Shown: positions 1 through 8,071 of the stretch, piece by piece
Position numbering within the stretch: the first letter of the stretch is position 1
Layout of the letters: each line of letters starts with the position of its first letter
Assembly (NCBI RefSeq): GCF_029024925.1
Contig: NZ_CP118962.1
Coordinates: 2,596,001-2,660,000 of the forward strand
Direction: 5' to 3'
DNA length: 64,000 nucleotides
From: Enterococcus faecalis
GTDB taxonomy: Bacteria > Bacillota > Bacilli > Lactobacillales > Enterococcaceae
The notes under the pieces: generated by a model
Databases searched by the model: none
The model's input: only the letters and a program-made list of their open reading frames with translations
Told to the model about the DNA's origin: nothing
Translations under genes and position numbers: made by a program

Positions 1-141
1 CCAGCTTAAGCCTGCTTGCATACTTTCCAAGGTCAATAACTCAAATAACTGTTGCTCTTCATGAACTGGACGTCCCCATTCATCATCATGATAGGCTTGC
101 ATCTCTTCAGTTGTATCCGTTGCCCAAGTACATCGCTCCAT
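1..141 (-). CDS. tag: DNA-3-methyladenine glycosylase I (partial, N-terminus)
   Basis: Only the first 47 codons lie in the window; the gene runs off the left edge. The visible N-terminus reads MERCTWA, then YHDDEWGRPVHEE, LFE.L.LE and QAGLSW, which is the signature N-terminal block of the Tag family (HhH-fold base-excision glycosylases that remove 3-methyladenine). Cys4 corresponds to the first ligand of the family's zinc site. The start at 139-141 follows an AGGAGG 6-8 nt upstream. The catalytic C-terminal part cannot be checked here. Confidence 0.9.
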   Translation of the reverse strand, partial: MERCTWATDTTEEMQAYHDDEWGRPVHEEQQLFELLTLESMQAGLSW

Positions 142-217
142 TGTCCTGCCTCCTTTTATTTGCTAAGAAAGATGCGAACAAAGGGTACTGCCTGTTGTTC
201 CACACCTTTTCTTATTC

Positions 218-985
218 CTAATAAAATGCCCAGAAGTTTAACGCTTCATTCATCACTTCTTCGGCTGTAAATGTCCGTTTTGAATGGCCCTTTTCTTCTG
301 AATCGTTTGGATCATTAATCCAGAAATCGCCTTTTTCATCCACACCACTCATCACCATAATGTGACCAGTTGTAGTGAAATAGCCCGGTTTTACAGAAAT
401 AATGACTGGATGACCTTCCTTCAAGAAAGCTGCCACTGTTTCAATATCCCCAATTTCTTGACAGTTATAGCCTTTCATTTCAGCATATGCACTAAAAATA
501 GACCACGCCGTCCCTTGCCCTTCCATAAAGAAGTCATTTTTTGCCCAAGCTAACACATCCAGAGGGGTAACTTCTTGGTGATCCATGTATGAACCAACCA
601 TTGCAAGCGATACAATCGCACAGCCATTAATTTCGATTGTATTCGGCTTATCCACATTGCCAAATCCGTATGCGGTGTCTTTCCATTTAGCATCTGTCTG
701 CAATTCTAACGGCAAATCCAGATGTCCATCATATTGCTTCTTTTCAATTTCTTGATTGACCTGTTGTCCATAGCTTAAAGGTTTGACTTTTTTCTCAATT
801 TTAACTGGTGCTGGTTCTTTTGTTTTACTTGATTCAGCACTAGCTTTGACATATGAATCATCAAACCAACTTGAAAACCCACCTGATTTCATCGGCGAAA
901 ACTGCGCTAACAACCCGCCAAAGCCAAACGATACCAACAACACCGTGAGAACTTTTTTTTGGTAACCTGATGGTTTTTTTGACAT
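218..985 (-). CDS. Secreted/anchored C39-like cysteine peptidase domain protein
   Basis: A 255-aa protein with an N-terminal hydrophobic segment (about residues 12-30), a Lys/Glu/Pro-rich linker and a C-terminal papain-like domain of the C39-like (peptidase_C39_2) type. The putative catalytic Cys is in NGCAIVSLAMV (about residue 122), the His in TTGHIMVM (about 208) and the Asp in INDPND (about 225). An in-frame ATG lies three codons upstream (994), but the AAAAGG ribosome site sits directly against it and at proper distance from the ATG at 985, so 985 is preferred. It is likely exported and acts at the cell surface; its substrate is unknown. The protein may be a bacteriocin-type or cell-wall-associated protease, but no ABC transporter is adjacent, so it is not a bacteriocin-processing exporter. 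Confidence 0.75.
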   Translation of the reverse strand: MSKKPSGYQKKVLTVLLVSFGFGGLLAQFSPMKSGGFSSWFDDSYVKASAESSKTKEPAPVKIEKKVKPLSYGQQVNQEIEKKQYDGHLDLPLELQTDAKWKDTAYGFGNVDKPNTIEINGCAIVSLAMVGSYMDHQEVTPLDVLAWAKNDFFMEGQGTAWSIFSAYAEMKGYNCQEIGDIETVAAFLKEGHPVIISVKPGYFTTTGHIMVMSGVDEKGDFWINDPNDSEEKGHSKRTFTAEEVMNEALNFWAFY

Positions 986-1125
986 ACTATTCATCCTTTT
1001 CTATCTATTGACTACATCCGATAATCTTATGTATTTCTTATATGCTCACACATTATACTACTTTCTTTTTCGAAAAACAGAAACGTTGGTAAATTCTCAT
1101 AATTATTGAAGGCGAACATATTTTC

Positions 1126-1154
1126 TTGAATTTTATCACAAAATTAGGTAAAAT
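1126..1154 (+). promoter_or_regulatory. Sigma-A promoter for the 120-aa gene
   Basis: TTGAAT (1126-1131), 17-bp spacer, TAAAAT (1149-1154), lying about 55 bp before the start at 1211. Confidence 0.6.
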
Positions 1155-1210
1155 ACAGGTAATTAGTCATTTGAGTTTTATTCTATTTTATTCGTAAAGG
1201 AGGCAGAAGA

Positions 1211-1573
1211 ATGGATCAACATAAAGCTACCATCAAGAGCATTTCTAAACTGATTACGCTCTCTTCCCAACATTTCTTTTCGGCATTTTTAGAAGATTCT
1301 CAAGATCAAAAGAATAAAGAAAAGGAACGCAGTGCGCTTTTACAAGAGCTCCAAGTCGCTGCCGCCCAAAAATCCTTAGTGGTCTTACAATTGAAAGAAG
1401 TCCCTACAGCGCATAAATTCGAAACGGTGATCGGCTGGATTGTCTCAAAAAATATTTCGGACAATATCGTTGTTCGTTTACAAACGGATGAACAACAGTT
1501 GCGCATGATTCCTGTTGCTTCTGTCATGAAAGTCAGCACGTTAGCCAATCGTCACCAACGTCAAATTCACTAG
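1211..1573 (+). CDS. Hypothetical protein, YolD-like C-terminus (tentative)
   Basis: A 120-aa soluble protein preceded by AAAGGAGG. The N-terminal 50 residues are helical and charged (KNKEKERSALLQEL). Residues about 70-112 (FETVIGWIVSKNISDNIVVRL...MIPVASVMKVS) look like a small beta-rich domain of the kind seen in YolD-like proteins, where a short segment contrasts 'internal' and 'external' values, but the match is weak. It is monocistronic, with its own promoter and a strong terminator. No catalytic motif, signal peptide or membrane segment is visible. Function unknown. Confidence 0.7.
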   Translation: MDQHKATIKSISKLITLSSQHFFSAFLEDSQDQKNKEKERSALLQELQVAAAQKSLVVLQLKEVPTAHKFETVIGWIVSKNISDNIVVRLQTDEQQLRMIPVASVMKVSTLANRHQRQIH

Positions 1574-1600
1574 AATATTGAAGTCTTTATAAAATAAATG

Positions 1601-1638
1601 GAAACCACCAACCCTGGCGATTGCAGGTTGGTGGTTTC
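1601..1638. terminator. Rho-independent terminator, bidirectional
   Basis: A 13-bp perfect stem (GAAACCACCAACC / GGTTGGTGGTTTC) around a 12-nt loop, with T-rich sequence on the + side and A-rich sequence (T-rich on the opposite strand) on the other. It ends the 1211-1573 gene and can also serve the convergent thiT. Confidence 0.85.
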
Positions 1639-1692
1639 TTTTATTTATGACTTTAGTCAAAATCCCATGAAACTTCTGACTTAGGACTCAAC

Positions 1693-2268
1693 TTATTTCT
1701 TAGGAACAAATAATTGCGGTGCTACTTTTGCCAATAAGCCTAGAACTAGACTTACATATAAACAATTGACGACGGTACTTGTACCGTTTAGAACAAAGGA
1801 ATAGAGATATGGGCTCATTCCTTCTGGTGCATACATGCCCCAAACCAATACACCCGCCCAAAAATGCCAAAACCAGCGGGCGAAGACTGCGACAACACTT
1901 CCTAAAATAATCGTACGAATGGCTGATTTTAAACGATTCGCTTGAAAATACAGTTGAATTTTTCTAGCGAATACGCCACCCATTCCTCCAAACGCAAAAG
2001 CAAAGGGATATTCAAAAATAATCTGCGGAACGGACAAGAAATTTTTCATGGCTGTACCGAGAATAATATTTAACATGCCCCAAACAAAGCCTGCTGCAAC
2101 TCCAGGAAGCAACCCACGACGAAACGAATAAAGAACTAATGGGACCATTCCCAACGATAGGTCCAAGCCACTATTGGCAAATTCAATCGGTAAAAAAGAG
2201 AGGGCCATTGCCATTGCTGCGACGACTGTTCCTTCTACCCAAATACGTAAATCCATTTTTCTAGCCAA
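1693..2268 (-). CDS. thiT: Energy-coupled thiamine transporter substrate component ThiT
   Basis: A 191-aa integral membrane protein with about six hydrophobic segments. It carries the ThiT-type signature in the C-terminal half, with RWFWHFWAGVLVWG followed by SPYLYSFVLNGT, aromatic and Trp-rich as expected of the thiamine-binding S-component of group II ECF transporters. It would work with the shared EcfAA'T energising module encoded elsewhere. The start is a TTG at 2266-2268, because AGGAGG lies 8 nt upstream of it; the ATG four codons later is too far from that site. I looked for a TPP riboswitch in the 160-bp leader and saw none. Confidence 0.9.
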   Translation of the reverse strand: MARKMDLRIWVEGTVVAAMAMALSFLPIEFANSGLDLSLGMVPLVLYSFRRGLLPGVAAGFVWGMLNIILGTAMKNFLSVPQIIFEYPFAFAFGGMGGVFARKIQLYFQANRLKSAIRTIILGSVVAVFARWFWHFWAGVLVWGMYAPEGMSPYLYSFVLNGTSTVVNCLYVSLVLGLLAKVAPQLFVPKK

Positions 2269-2360
2269 ACAAATTTCCTCCTATGTTCTGACGCTCTCAA
2301 CCACTAATACATCGTTATTTTACCATAGGGACTTTAGAAAAACACGTTTGTCGAACAAGC

Positions 2361-2419
2361 AAAAAAATAGCTGATCAGCATTTAAGGGAATCAACTCCTA
2401 CTCAAACGCATGCCAGCTA
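2361..2419 (-). terminator. Probable terminator after the PepSY lipoprotein gene
   Basis: On the minus strand TAGCTGGCAT pairs with ATGCTGATCAGCTA (the second arm carries extra bases), followed by a run of seven T. It lies immediately downstream of the stop at 2431. The loop is long. Confidence 0.55.
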
Positions 2420-2430
2420 CTTTTTATCCA

Positions 2431-3057
2431 TTAATCGTCCCGCTCAGTTGTCAAAATTTTACCAGAATGAGCATCGATTTTTACCTCTATTTTTTGTTGG
2501 CCCTCTTTCACTTTCACTTCCCAATAGGTGATTCCTAATTCTTTCTCTAACTTCCAATCTGTTGCCTGGCCGACTTTCGCTTCTTTTTCAGCCAAGGTTG
2601 TGGCTTGTTCTCTGGAAATGATATTTGTTAAATCAAGTGCCTCTTCTTGCATTTTAACGCCATTTTGTTCATCGGCATCCAAGGTTTCGACTTTTTCTTT
2701 TGTGAATTCGCCTGTTTCTGCGTTCACTTCAACTTGATATTCTTTTTGCTGATCCACGCCTTCTATTTCATAAAAATAACGTCCAAAATCTGTATCTAAC
2801 TGCAGACTTGTTATTTTAGCTTCTGGATATTTTTTCTCAAATGCTGTCGTTACTTTTTCTAAAGAGACAGCCACCGCACTTGTCTTCTCTGATGTCGTCG
2901 TTGCTTCTTGTTGTACGGATGAACTTGTTTCACTAGTTGATATTGCTGTTTCTTTTTGTTCATTTGTTGATGAAACAGCAGTAGGCGTTTTGGGTGTACA
3001 GCCAGCTACCAAAAAGAGTGCCAAGCCAGTCATAGAGCCATAGAGTATTTTTTTCAT
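2431..3057 (-). CDS. PepSY-domain lipoprotein
   Basis: About 208 aa from the ATG at 3057, chosen because AGAAGG lies 7 nt upstream; a longer in-frame start at 3084 lacks this. The signal peptide MKKILYGSMTGLALFLVAG ends at the lipobox Cys (LVAG|C), so the protein is a membrane-anchored lipoprotein. A Ser/Thr/Glu-rich linker follows, then two PepSY-like modules (about VTTAFEKKYPEAKITSLQLD...VNAETGEFTKEK and REQATTLAEKEA...VKIDAHSGKILTTERDD). PepSY proteins are thought to inhibit or modulate peptidases at the cell surface, but no protease is encoded next door, so the partner is unknown. Confidence 0.85.
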   Translation of the reverse strand: MKKILYGSMTGLALFLVAGCTPKTPTAVSSTNEQKETAISTSETSSSVQQEATTTSEKTSAVAVSLEKVTTAFEKKYPEAKITSLQLDTDFGRYFYEIEGVDQQKEYQVEVNAETGEFTKEKVETLDADEQNGVKMQEEALDLTNIISREQATTLAEKEAKVGQATDWKLEKELGITYWEVKVKEGQQKIEVKIDAHSGKILTTERDD

Positions 3058-3121
3058 TAAACAACCTTCTTTCCTTTTTATCATTTTATTATACTTGATT
3101 TCTCATCCAAATCATAGCTAC

Positions 3122-3157
3122 AAAAAAAGCCCTACTTTAGTTGATAAAGTTAGAGCT
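3122..3157 (-). terminator. Rho-independent terminator
   Basis: On the minus strand AGCTCTAACTTTA pairs with TAAAGTAGGGCT (one bulge, one wobble) and is followed by TTTTTTT. It lies directly after the stop at 3161. Confidence 0.7.
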
Positions 3158-3160
3158 CTC

Positions 3161-3397
3161 TCAGCCTTCATGGGCCAACATAAAAATTTCACCGAAATCA
3201 TTCTCTTGTTCAATGTGCCAAATGCGTTTTTCACTATTATAGACAAGCGTTGCCAAAATTTCTTCTTTTTGGTAAGAGGTATTTTTCATCTTGCTAAGTG
3301 AATCTTCCACCAAGTAAATAGGAATCCGATATTCTTCTTTATCCACTTCCGTTTGTTGGAAGCAAAAAATAACACCTTCTTGCAAGATACCTTTCAT
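3161..3397 (-). CDS. Hypothetical small protein (78 aa)
   Basis: An acidic soluble 78-aa protein starting 20 bp after the stop of the 175-aa gene, with a terminator right behind it, so the two form a compact two-gene unit. No signal peptide, membrane segment or family motif recognised. The ribosome site is weak (no clear AGGAGG before the ATG at 3397), which fits translational coupling to the upstream gene. Confidence 0.6.
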   Translation of the reverse strand: MKGILQEGVIFCFQQTEVDKEEYRIPIYLVEDSLSKMKNTSYQKEEILATLVYNSEKRIWHIEQENDFGEIFMLAHEG

Positions 3398-3417
3398 ATT
3401 TTTAAGTAATTCAGGAC

Positions 3418-3945
3418 TTAATTTTTCGACAGGCGTATTCGTTTAAAGAAGGCCTTTTTCTGGTTGACTTTCTCTAAAACAACACGTGTAATTTTATCAG
3501 CAAAGATTCGATAAAATTCATCAATATAACGATAATAGACACGCGTCATCTGATCTGCAAATTCAAAAAAGACAAAATCATTTTGTAGCTTATAAAAGAA
3601 AGGCGAATGCAAACTATTCTTCATGTGTCCAAAATAAAGAAGTTCCGAAATTTCTAATGGCGTTAGCTCTTTTAGCATCGTCACATCGGAAAAGTCAATC
3701 CATTTAATCTCTTCAGTCATCCAACGACGTTGTAGCGATTGAAAATAGCGATTGACGCTTTCTTCTCCGCGAATAATTTTCAAGCCTGAATGCATATCGT
3801 ATTCGCCAGCTTCGGCAGAAGGATCTAATAATAGTAAGTTCTGTGGATGATGCACAATTGAACGAACAAAATCGGAATGGGTAATTCCTTTAGATAAAAC
3901 CGCGTTGCTGGTTACATCTATATGTACATAAATTAAATCAAGCAA
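3418..3945 (-). CDS. Hypothetical protein (175 aa)
   Basis: A soluble protein rich in aromatic residues (e.g. FFYKLQNDFVFFEFADQMTRVYYRYIDEFYR). The start is a TTG at 3945 with GGGGAG about 8-9 nt upstream; no ATG start fits better. It is the first gene of a two-gene unit with the 78-aa protein and diverges from srtA. No family recognised, and no catalytic or DNA-binding motif is visible. Function unknown. Confidence 0.65.
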   Translation of the reverse strand: MLDLIYVHIDVTSNAVLSKGITHSDFVRSIVHHPQNLLLLDPSAEAGEYDMHSGLKIIRGEESVNRYFQSLQRRWMTEEIKWIDFSDVTMLKELTPLEISELLYFGHMKNSLHSPFFYKLQNDFVFFEFADQMTRVYYRYIDEFYRIFADKITRVVLEKVNQKKAFFKRIRLSKN

Positions 3946-4178
3946 ATTCCCATCTCCCCTCTACTAGCCTCCTTACCATTTTACAATATTTTCAAAAGAA
4001 AAGCTTGTTTCTTTTACTTTAAAATTCCATTACAAAATGAGGATTTTTTTGAAAAATCAATCGATTCAGTTGTTTTTTATTAAATTAAGGTCCGGCCAGC
4101 TTACCTATTCCCCAAAGAAAATAAATAGGTTTTTCAAATAAATTGTGGTAAACTTGATACATTAAAAGGAGGGAAAAT

Positions 4179-4913
4179 ATGCGCCCAAAAGAGAAAAAAA
4201 GAGGAAAAAATTGGTTAATCAACAGTTTATTAGTTTTACTATTTATCATTGGCTTAGCCTTAATTTTTAACAATCAGATACGTAGTTGGGTGGTTCAACA
4301 AAATAGCCGCTCGTACGCCGTTAGCAAGTTGAAACCAGCTGATGTGAAGAAAAATATGGCTCGTGAAACAACGTTTGACTTTGATTCAGTTGAGTCCTTG
4401 AGCACAGAAGCGGTGATGAAAGCCCAATTTGAAAACAAAAACTTACCTGTGATTGGTGCCATTGCGATACCAAGTGTCGAAATTAATTTGCCCATTTTTA
4501 AAGGATTGTCCAATGTCGCTTTATTAACTGGTGCCGGGACCATGAAAGAAGATCAAGTCATGGGGAAAAACAATTATGCCTTGGCTAGTCATCGAACGGA
4601 AGATGGCGTTTCCTTATTTTCACCTTTAGAAAGAACCAAAAAAGACGAACTCATTTATATCACTGATTTATCTACTGTTTATACATACAAAATAACTTCT
4701 GTAGAAAAAATCGAACCAACCCGTGTTGAGTTAATTGATGACGTTCCTGGTCAAAATATGATTACCTTAATTACCTGTGGCGATTTACAAGCAACGACGC
4801 GAATTGCTGTTCAAGGAACATTAGCAGCAACGACGCCTATTAAAGACGCCAACGACGATATGTTAAAGGCTTTCCAATTGGAGCAAAAAACCTTAGCCGA
4901 TTGGGTGGCTTAA
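4179..4913 (+). CDS. srtA: Class A sortase (SrtA)
   Basis: A 244-aa membrane-anchored transpeptidase. The N-terminus is Lys/Arg-rich followed by one transmembrane helix (about residues 13-31), then the sortase beta-barrel. Active-site residues are visible: His138 in ALASHRTED, Cys200 in the TLITC motif and Arg208 in TTRIAVQG. Class A sortases cut LPXTG signals between Thr and Gly and join proteins to lipid II; the LPRTG protein at 26549-26911 in this window is a plausible client. AGGAGG precedes the ATG. The gene stands alone between a divergent hypothetical pair and a strong terminator, as expected for a housekeeping sortase. Confidence 0.95.
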   Translation: MRPKEKKRGKNWLINSLLVLLFIIGLALIFNNQIRSWVVQQNSRSYAVSKLKPADVKKNMARETTFDFDSVESLSTEAVMKAQFENKNLPVIGAIAIPSVEINLPIFKGLSNVALLTGAGTMKEDQVMGKNNYALASHRTEDGVSLFSPLERTKKDELIYITDLSTVYTYKITSVEKIEPTRVELIDDVPGQNMITLITCGDLQATTRIAVQGTLAATTPIKDANDDMLKAFQLEQKTLADWVA

Positions 4914-4920
4914 TAAAAAA

Positions 4921-4952
4921 ATCCTTGAAAAGTTTTGACACTTTTCAAGGAT
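4921..4952. terminator. Bidirectional terminator after srtA
   Basis: A 13-bp perfect stem ATCCTTGAAAAGT / ACTTTTCAAGGAT with a 6-nt loop, A-run before and T-run after, between convergent srtA and the 76-aa membrane protein gene. Confidence 0.9.
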
Positions 4953-4960
4953 TTTTTGCT

Positions 4961-5191
4961 TTATTTCATCACTTGGCGTTCTTGCTGTTTCAGACGAGCA
5001 AAACCATAACGAATACCTGCAAATAATAAAACTAACGGAGATAAGAAAACAGAGATCATTAACCATTCACTTGTATACATACTACTAAAAGATAAATGAT
5101 ACGTGACAGCATACACTAGCGGCAGACTCATTATCAACAATAAATAATACAAACTCAATTCAAAAACATAGGATAAATAACTACTGTTCAT
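4961..5191 (-). CDS. Small two-TM membrane protein, unknown function
   Basis: 76 aa from the ATG at 5191, which has GGAGGG about 8 nt upstream; an ORF extension to 5236 lacks a ribosome site. Two hydrophobic helices (LYYLLLIMSLPLVYAV and WLMISVFLSPLVLLFAGI) are followed by a basic, Gln-rich tail. No family recognised. Confidence 0.65.
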   Translation of the reverse strand: MNSSYLSYVFELSLYYLLLIMSLPLVYAVTYHLSFSSMYTSEWLMISVFLSPLVLLFAGIRYGFARLKQQERQVMK

Positions 5192-5279
5192 CTTACTTCC
5201 CTCCTGTCTCTTTTTCCCTGAACAATTTGTTAACACTATTGTACCAAGGGGAAACAGAAAGTACTATCGGACTATAGTC

Positions 5280-5750
5280 CTAATCTTTCAGCTGTGCTTT
5301 TATTTTTTTCAACCATTCTGAGGTACCTGCTTCCACTAAGCGGTAAGTTTCCTCAAAATCTCCAGTATAATAAGGATCAGGTACGTCCATGGTTTCTTTA
5401 CCAGCCACAACTTCCATAAATAAATGAATCCGCGGTTGCTCTTCTTGAGGAGCTAATGCTTTTAAATCGGCCACATTATTCGTATCCATCCCAATGATAT
5501 AGTCATATTTTTTAAAATCACTTGGCTGGATTTGTGTTGCCCGCATTCCTTGATAGGAAATTCCTTGTTGCTCCAAAATTTTTCTGGTTCCCTTATGTGG
5601 CTGACTGCCAACTTCCCAGTGGCTAGTAGCTGCTGAAAACACTTGAATAGTCGATTCTAAACCAGCTTGTTGGACTTTCTGACGAAAAATCGCTTCTGCC
5701 ATTGGCGAGCGACAAATATTGCCTAAACAAACAAATAACACAGTTACCAC
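5280..5750 (-). CDS. Low-molecular-weight protein tyrosine phosphatase
   Basis: A 156-aa cytoplasmic phosphatase. The P-loop CX5R(S/T) is VCLGNICRS with nucleophile Cys8 and Arg14; the general acid Asp is in DVPDPYYTG (about residue 125). Length and both motifs match the LMW-PTP family (YfkJ/Wzb/PtpA type). The start is a GTG at 5750 with AAGGAG 9 nt upstream. The TetR gene lies about 40 bp upstream on the same strand, so they may be co-transcribed. No capsule genes or tyrosine kinase adjoin it, which favours the stress-type YfkJ-like role over exopolysaccharide control; this is inference. Confidence 0.92.
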   Translation of the reverse strand: MVTVLFVCLGNICRSPMAEAIFRQKVQQAGLESTIQVFSAATSHWEVGSQPHKGTRKILEQQGISYQGMRATQIQPSDFKKYDYIIGMDTNNVADLKALAPQEEQPRIHLFMEVVAGKETMDVPDPYYTGDFEETYRLVEAGTSEWLKKIKAQLKD

Positions 5751-5790
5751 AACATTTCACTCCTTCATAAGACTTTTTATCCGTCACACA

Positions 5791-6360
5791 TTACTCATTG
5801 GCTTCTTGTTCATACAAATGATAAGCCATAAATTCTGTATCTTTCGCTAAACGGAATAATTGCGTCGCCATTTCCAAAGGAGTCTGAGGATATTCCTCAA
5901 GAATCCATTTCGTTAAGACTCCACTACATCCATAGGAAAAGAAATTCGCATAAAATTGTTTGTCTTTATCTGTTAAATGATTCTCAACATCGACTTGTTC
6001 AAATAATGATATAAATAAGCGATTGGTCGAAGCGGAAAAAACATTAAGAAGAACTTCTGAATCTGAGGTCACCGTTGTATAGTAGAAATGGCTCTTCTCT
6101 TTAATCGCTTTTAATAACTTCAGGGCTTGTTCCTCCCAGTTTTCCAAACAAATATCTGTTTCTAAGTAAATCAATGCATCGTGACGATAAATCCAACGTA
6201 ATAAATCATATTTATCTGTAAAGTGATAATAAAATGTTTGACGATTCAAGCCCACTTTTTTGGTAATATCTTGGACACTTATTTTACGAAAATCCTTTTG
6301 TTCACATAATTCTATTAAAGCTGAAGCGATTGCTTGTTTTGTATCGTGCGTTCCGCTCAT
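5791..6360 (-). CDS. TetR/AcrR family regulator (DhaS-like C-terminal domain)
   Basis: 189 aa. The N-terminal helix-turn-helix is clear (ISVQDITKKVGLNRQTFYYHFTDK, about residues 27-50) with the typical YYHF recognition helix. The remaining all-helical region, with a conserved-looking YGCSGVLTKWILE stretch, resembles the C-terminal domain of the DhaS group of TetR proteins, which do not necessarily bind DNA as repressors. An AT-rich near-palindrome around GTATATACATAT in its own upstream region (about 6380-6395) could be an autoregulatory operator, but this is not established. Targets unknown. Confidence 0.85.
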   Translation of the reverse strand: MSGTHDTKQAIASALIELCEQKDFRKISVQDITKKVGLNRQTFYYHFTDKYDLLRWIYRHDALIYLETDICLENWEEQALKLLKAIKEKSHFYYTTVTSDSEVLLNVFSASTNRLFISLFEQVDVENHLTDKDKQFYANFFSYGCSGVLTKWILEEYPQTPLEMATQLFRLAKDTEFMAYHLYEQEANE

Positions 6361-6470
6361 GCTGATTCCTCCGCTCCTAATATGTATATACCTCTATAAT
6401 TGCAAAAAAACGGCCAGATTACAATATTTTCAGATACATTTTATGCATATATTTAAAATTAAATGAATAA

Positions 6471-6504
6471 AAAAAGCGGCAACTAACGATTTTTGTTAGT
6501 TACC
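6471..6504 (-). terminator. Terminator of salA
   Basis: On the minus strand a 10-bp stem GGTAACTAAC / GTTAGTTGCC is followed by GC and then seven T, about 35 bp beyond the stop at 6538. Confidence 0.85.
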
Positions 6505-6537
6505 ACTCCTTGTTATCAATTATTAATAGATGACTAT

Positions 6538-7983
6538 TTAGCCTGGAAAACGCCATACAACAGCGCGGAATCCTGCTGGTGGTGCTGGTGACCAGTTAGA
6601 GTTAGAAGAAACATAACCAGAACCTCCTGGGTTGTTCGCTTCAACGATTTGAACACTTCCACCACTTACACCTGTAACTAAGACAGTATGCACGCCACCA
6701 ATCCAGCTATCTGGACTATAGGCACTTTCATATTGAACAACATCACCTGGTTGCACGTTACTCCAGCTAACTTGTGTTGCACCAGAAGCAACATAGCCAC
6801 TGTTTGGACCACCATAACCGAAGTTAATACCGCCTGCCGCTAACCAGCGACGAACAGATACTAAACATTCGCCTGGTTGATTCCAACCTGTTGCATAAGA
6901 ATTACCAACATCTGCTAAAGCTGCATTAATTGCGGCTTGTTTTCCTGAAGTCACGCCACCATTCCCTGGTTTTGCTTCATTACCTTTTTCAGGAGTCGTT
7001 GGGTTAGTTACAGGAACTTCTTTTTCTTTTTCAGGTGCTGCTGCAGGTGTTGTTACAACACTTTCTGTTTCAGTACTTGAAGTTGTTGTTTCTTGCGTTG
7101 TGGTACTTTCAGTAGTTGTTGATGATTCTACTACTGGTGTTCCGGCTTTTTCTTCAGCAGCAGATGCTGCTGCCTCATTGGCTGCTTTTGTTGCTTGCGC
7201 TTGCTCTGCTGCCGCTTTTTGTGCTGCGGCTTGTGCTTGCGCTGCCGCTTGTTCTTCTGCTTTTTTAGCAGCTGCACGTTGGCGTGCTTGTTCTTCTGCT
7301 AAACGTTTTTCCGCTTCTTTTTTCTGTTTAATGAAGCCGTCTTTTTTCCCTTGTTCTTCAGAACGTTGTGCTTCTAAATCATTTTTAGCCACTTCTTGTT
7401 GAATCTTCAATGTTTTTAATGATTCTGTTTTATCATTTAATTCTTTTGTTGCTGCTTCTAATTCAGCAATTTGTTTTTCAACATTCTTTGTTTTCTTTTC
7501 AACAGTCGCTTTGTCTTCTTTTTGTTGTTCTAGTAATTCATTGTTGGCGCTCATCATTGTTGAGACCGCTTGAACGCGACCAATTGCATCTGCTACTGAA
7601 TCTGCATCTAAGACAGCATCAATAATTGAATCACTTTGACCATTCACTTGGACATCGCGTGCTTGTTTTGTCATTTGTACTTCACGTTTTTGAATACGGA
7701 CATTCAAATCAGAAATTTCACTATATAATTTAGATACTTCTGATGATAGCTTGTTCTTTTTAGCTGTTAATGTATCGATTTGTTTGGCCGTTTCAACCAT
7801 ATCATTTTCAATCGCGGCAACTTTTGCTTCTGCATCTGACATTTGGCTAGTTAACGCATTAATTTTTTGATCTTGTTGTTGAATCTTTGTATCGTATTCA
7901 TCTGCAAATGCTGCGGATGGCAACGCTACGCTTGTTAAGGTAATGGAACATACCATTAGAGCCGATAATACACTTTTCTTCAA
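6538..7983 (-). CDS. salA: SagA-like secreted antigen: coiled coil plus CHAP-like domain
   Basis: A 481-aa secreted protein. A signal peptide (residues 1 to about 27, ending PSAAFA|D) is followed by a long coiled coil (about 30-270, PcsB/SagA type, with an Ala/Gln/Glu-rich segment), a Thr/Ser/Pro-rich linker (about 270-340) and a C-terminal domain (about 345-481). That domain shows Cys in GECLVSVRRWL, His in GGVHTVLVTGV and an EANN motif, consistent with a CHAP-like cysteine amidohydrolase/endopeptidase that cleaves peptidoglycan at division. The start is a TTG at 7983 with GGAGG 8 nt upstream. The architecture and species suggest SalA; the exact symbol is recalled from the SagA-like protein literature and not verified here. 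Confidence 0.82.
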   Translation of the reverse strand: MKKSVLSALMVCSITLTSVALPSAAFADEYDTKIQQQDQKINALTSQMSDAEAKVAAIENDMVETAKQIDTLTAKKNKLSSEVSKLYSEISDLNVRIQKREVQMTKQARDVQVNGQSDSIIDAVLDADSVADAIGRVQAVSTMMSANNELLEQQKEDKATVEKKTKNVEKQIAELEAATKELNDKTESLKTLKIQQEVAKNDLEAQRSEEQGKKDGFIKQKKEAEKRLAEEQARQRAAAKKAEEQAAAQAQAAAQKAAAEQAQATKAANEAAASAAEEKAGTPVVESSTTTESTTTQETTTSSTETESVVTTPAAAPEKEKEVPVTNPTTPEKGNEAKPGNGGVTSGKQAAINAALADVGNSYATGWNQPGECLVSVRRWLAAGGINFGYGGPNSGYVASGATQVSWSNVQPGDVVQYESAYSPDSWIGGVHTVLVTGVSGGSVQIVEANNPGGSGYVSSNSNWSPAPPAGFRAVVWRFPG

Positions 7984-8071
7984 TCTGTTGTCCTCCGAAA
8001 ATCCTTTTTTGTTAAGCTTTTTTATTATTTATTAAAATTTGAATAAATTTCTCTTTTTCAATGATAGAGCA

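Noticed and set aside
2269-2430. TPP riboswitch upstream of thiT
   Set aside because: No CTGAGA or ACCTGATCTGG-type thi-box sequence is present on the minus strand; only a weak promoter-like region and a terminator of the neighbouring gene.
7100-7402. Open 100-codon frame antisense to salA
   Set aside because: It is a shadow of the Ala/Gln/Glu-rich coiled-coil region; no ribosome site or promoter, and extremely biased composition.
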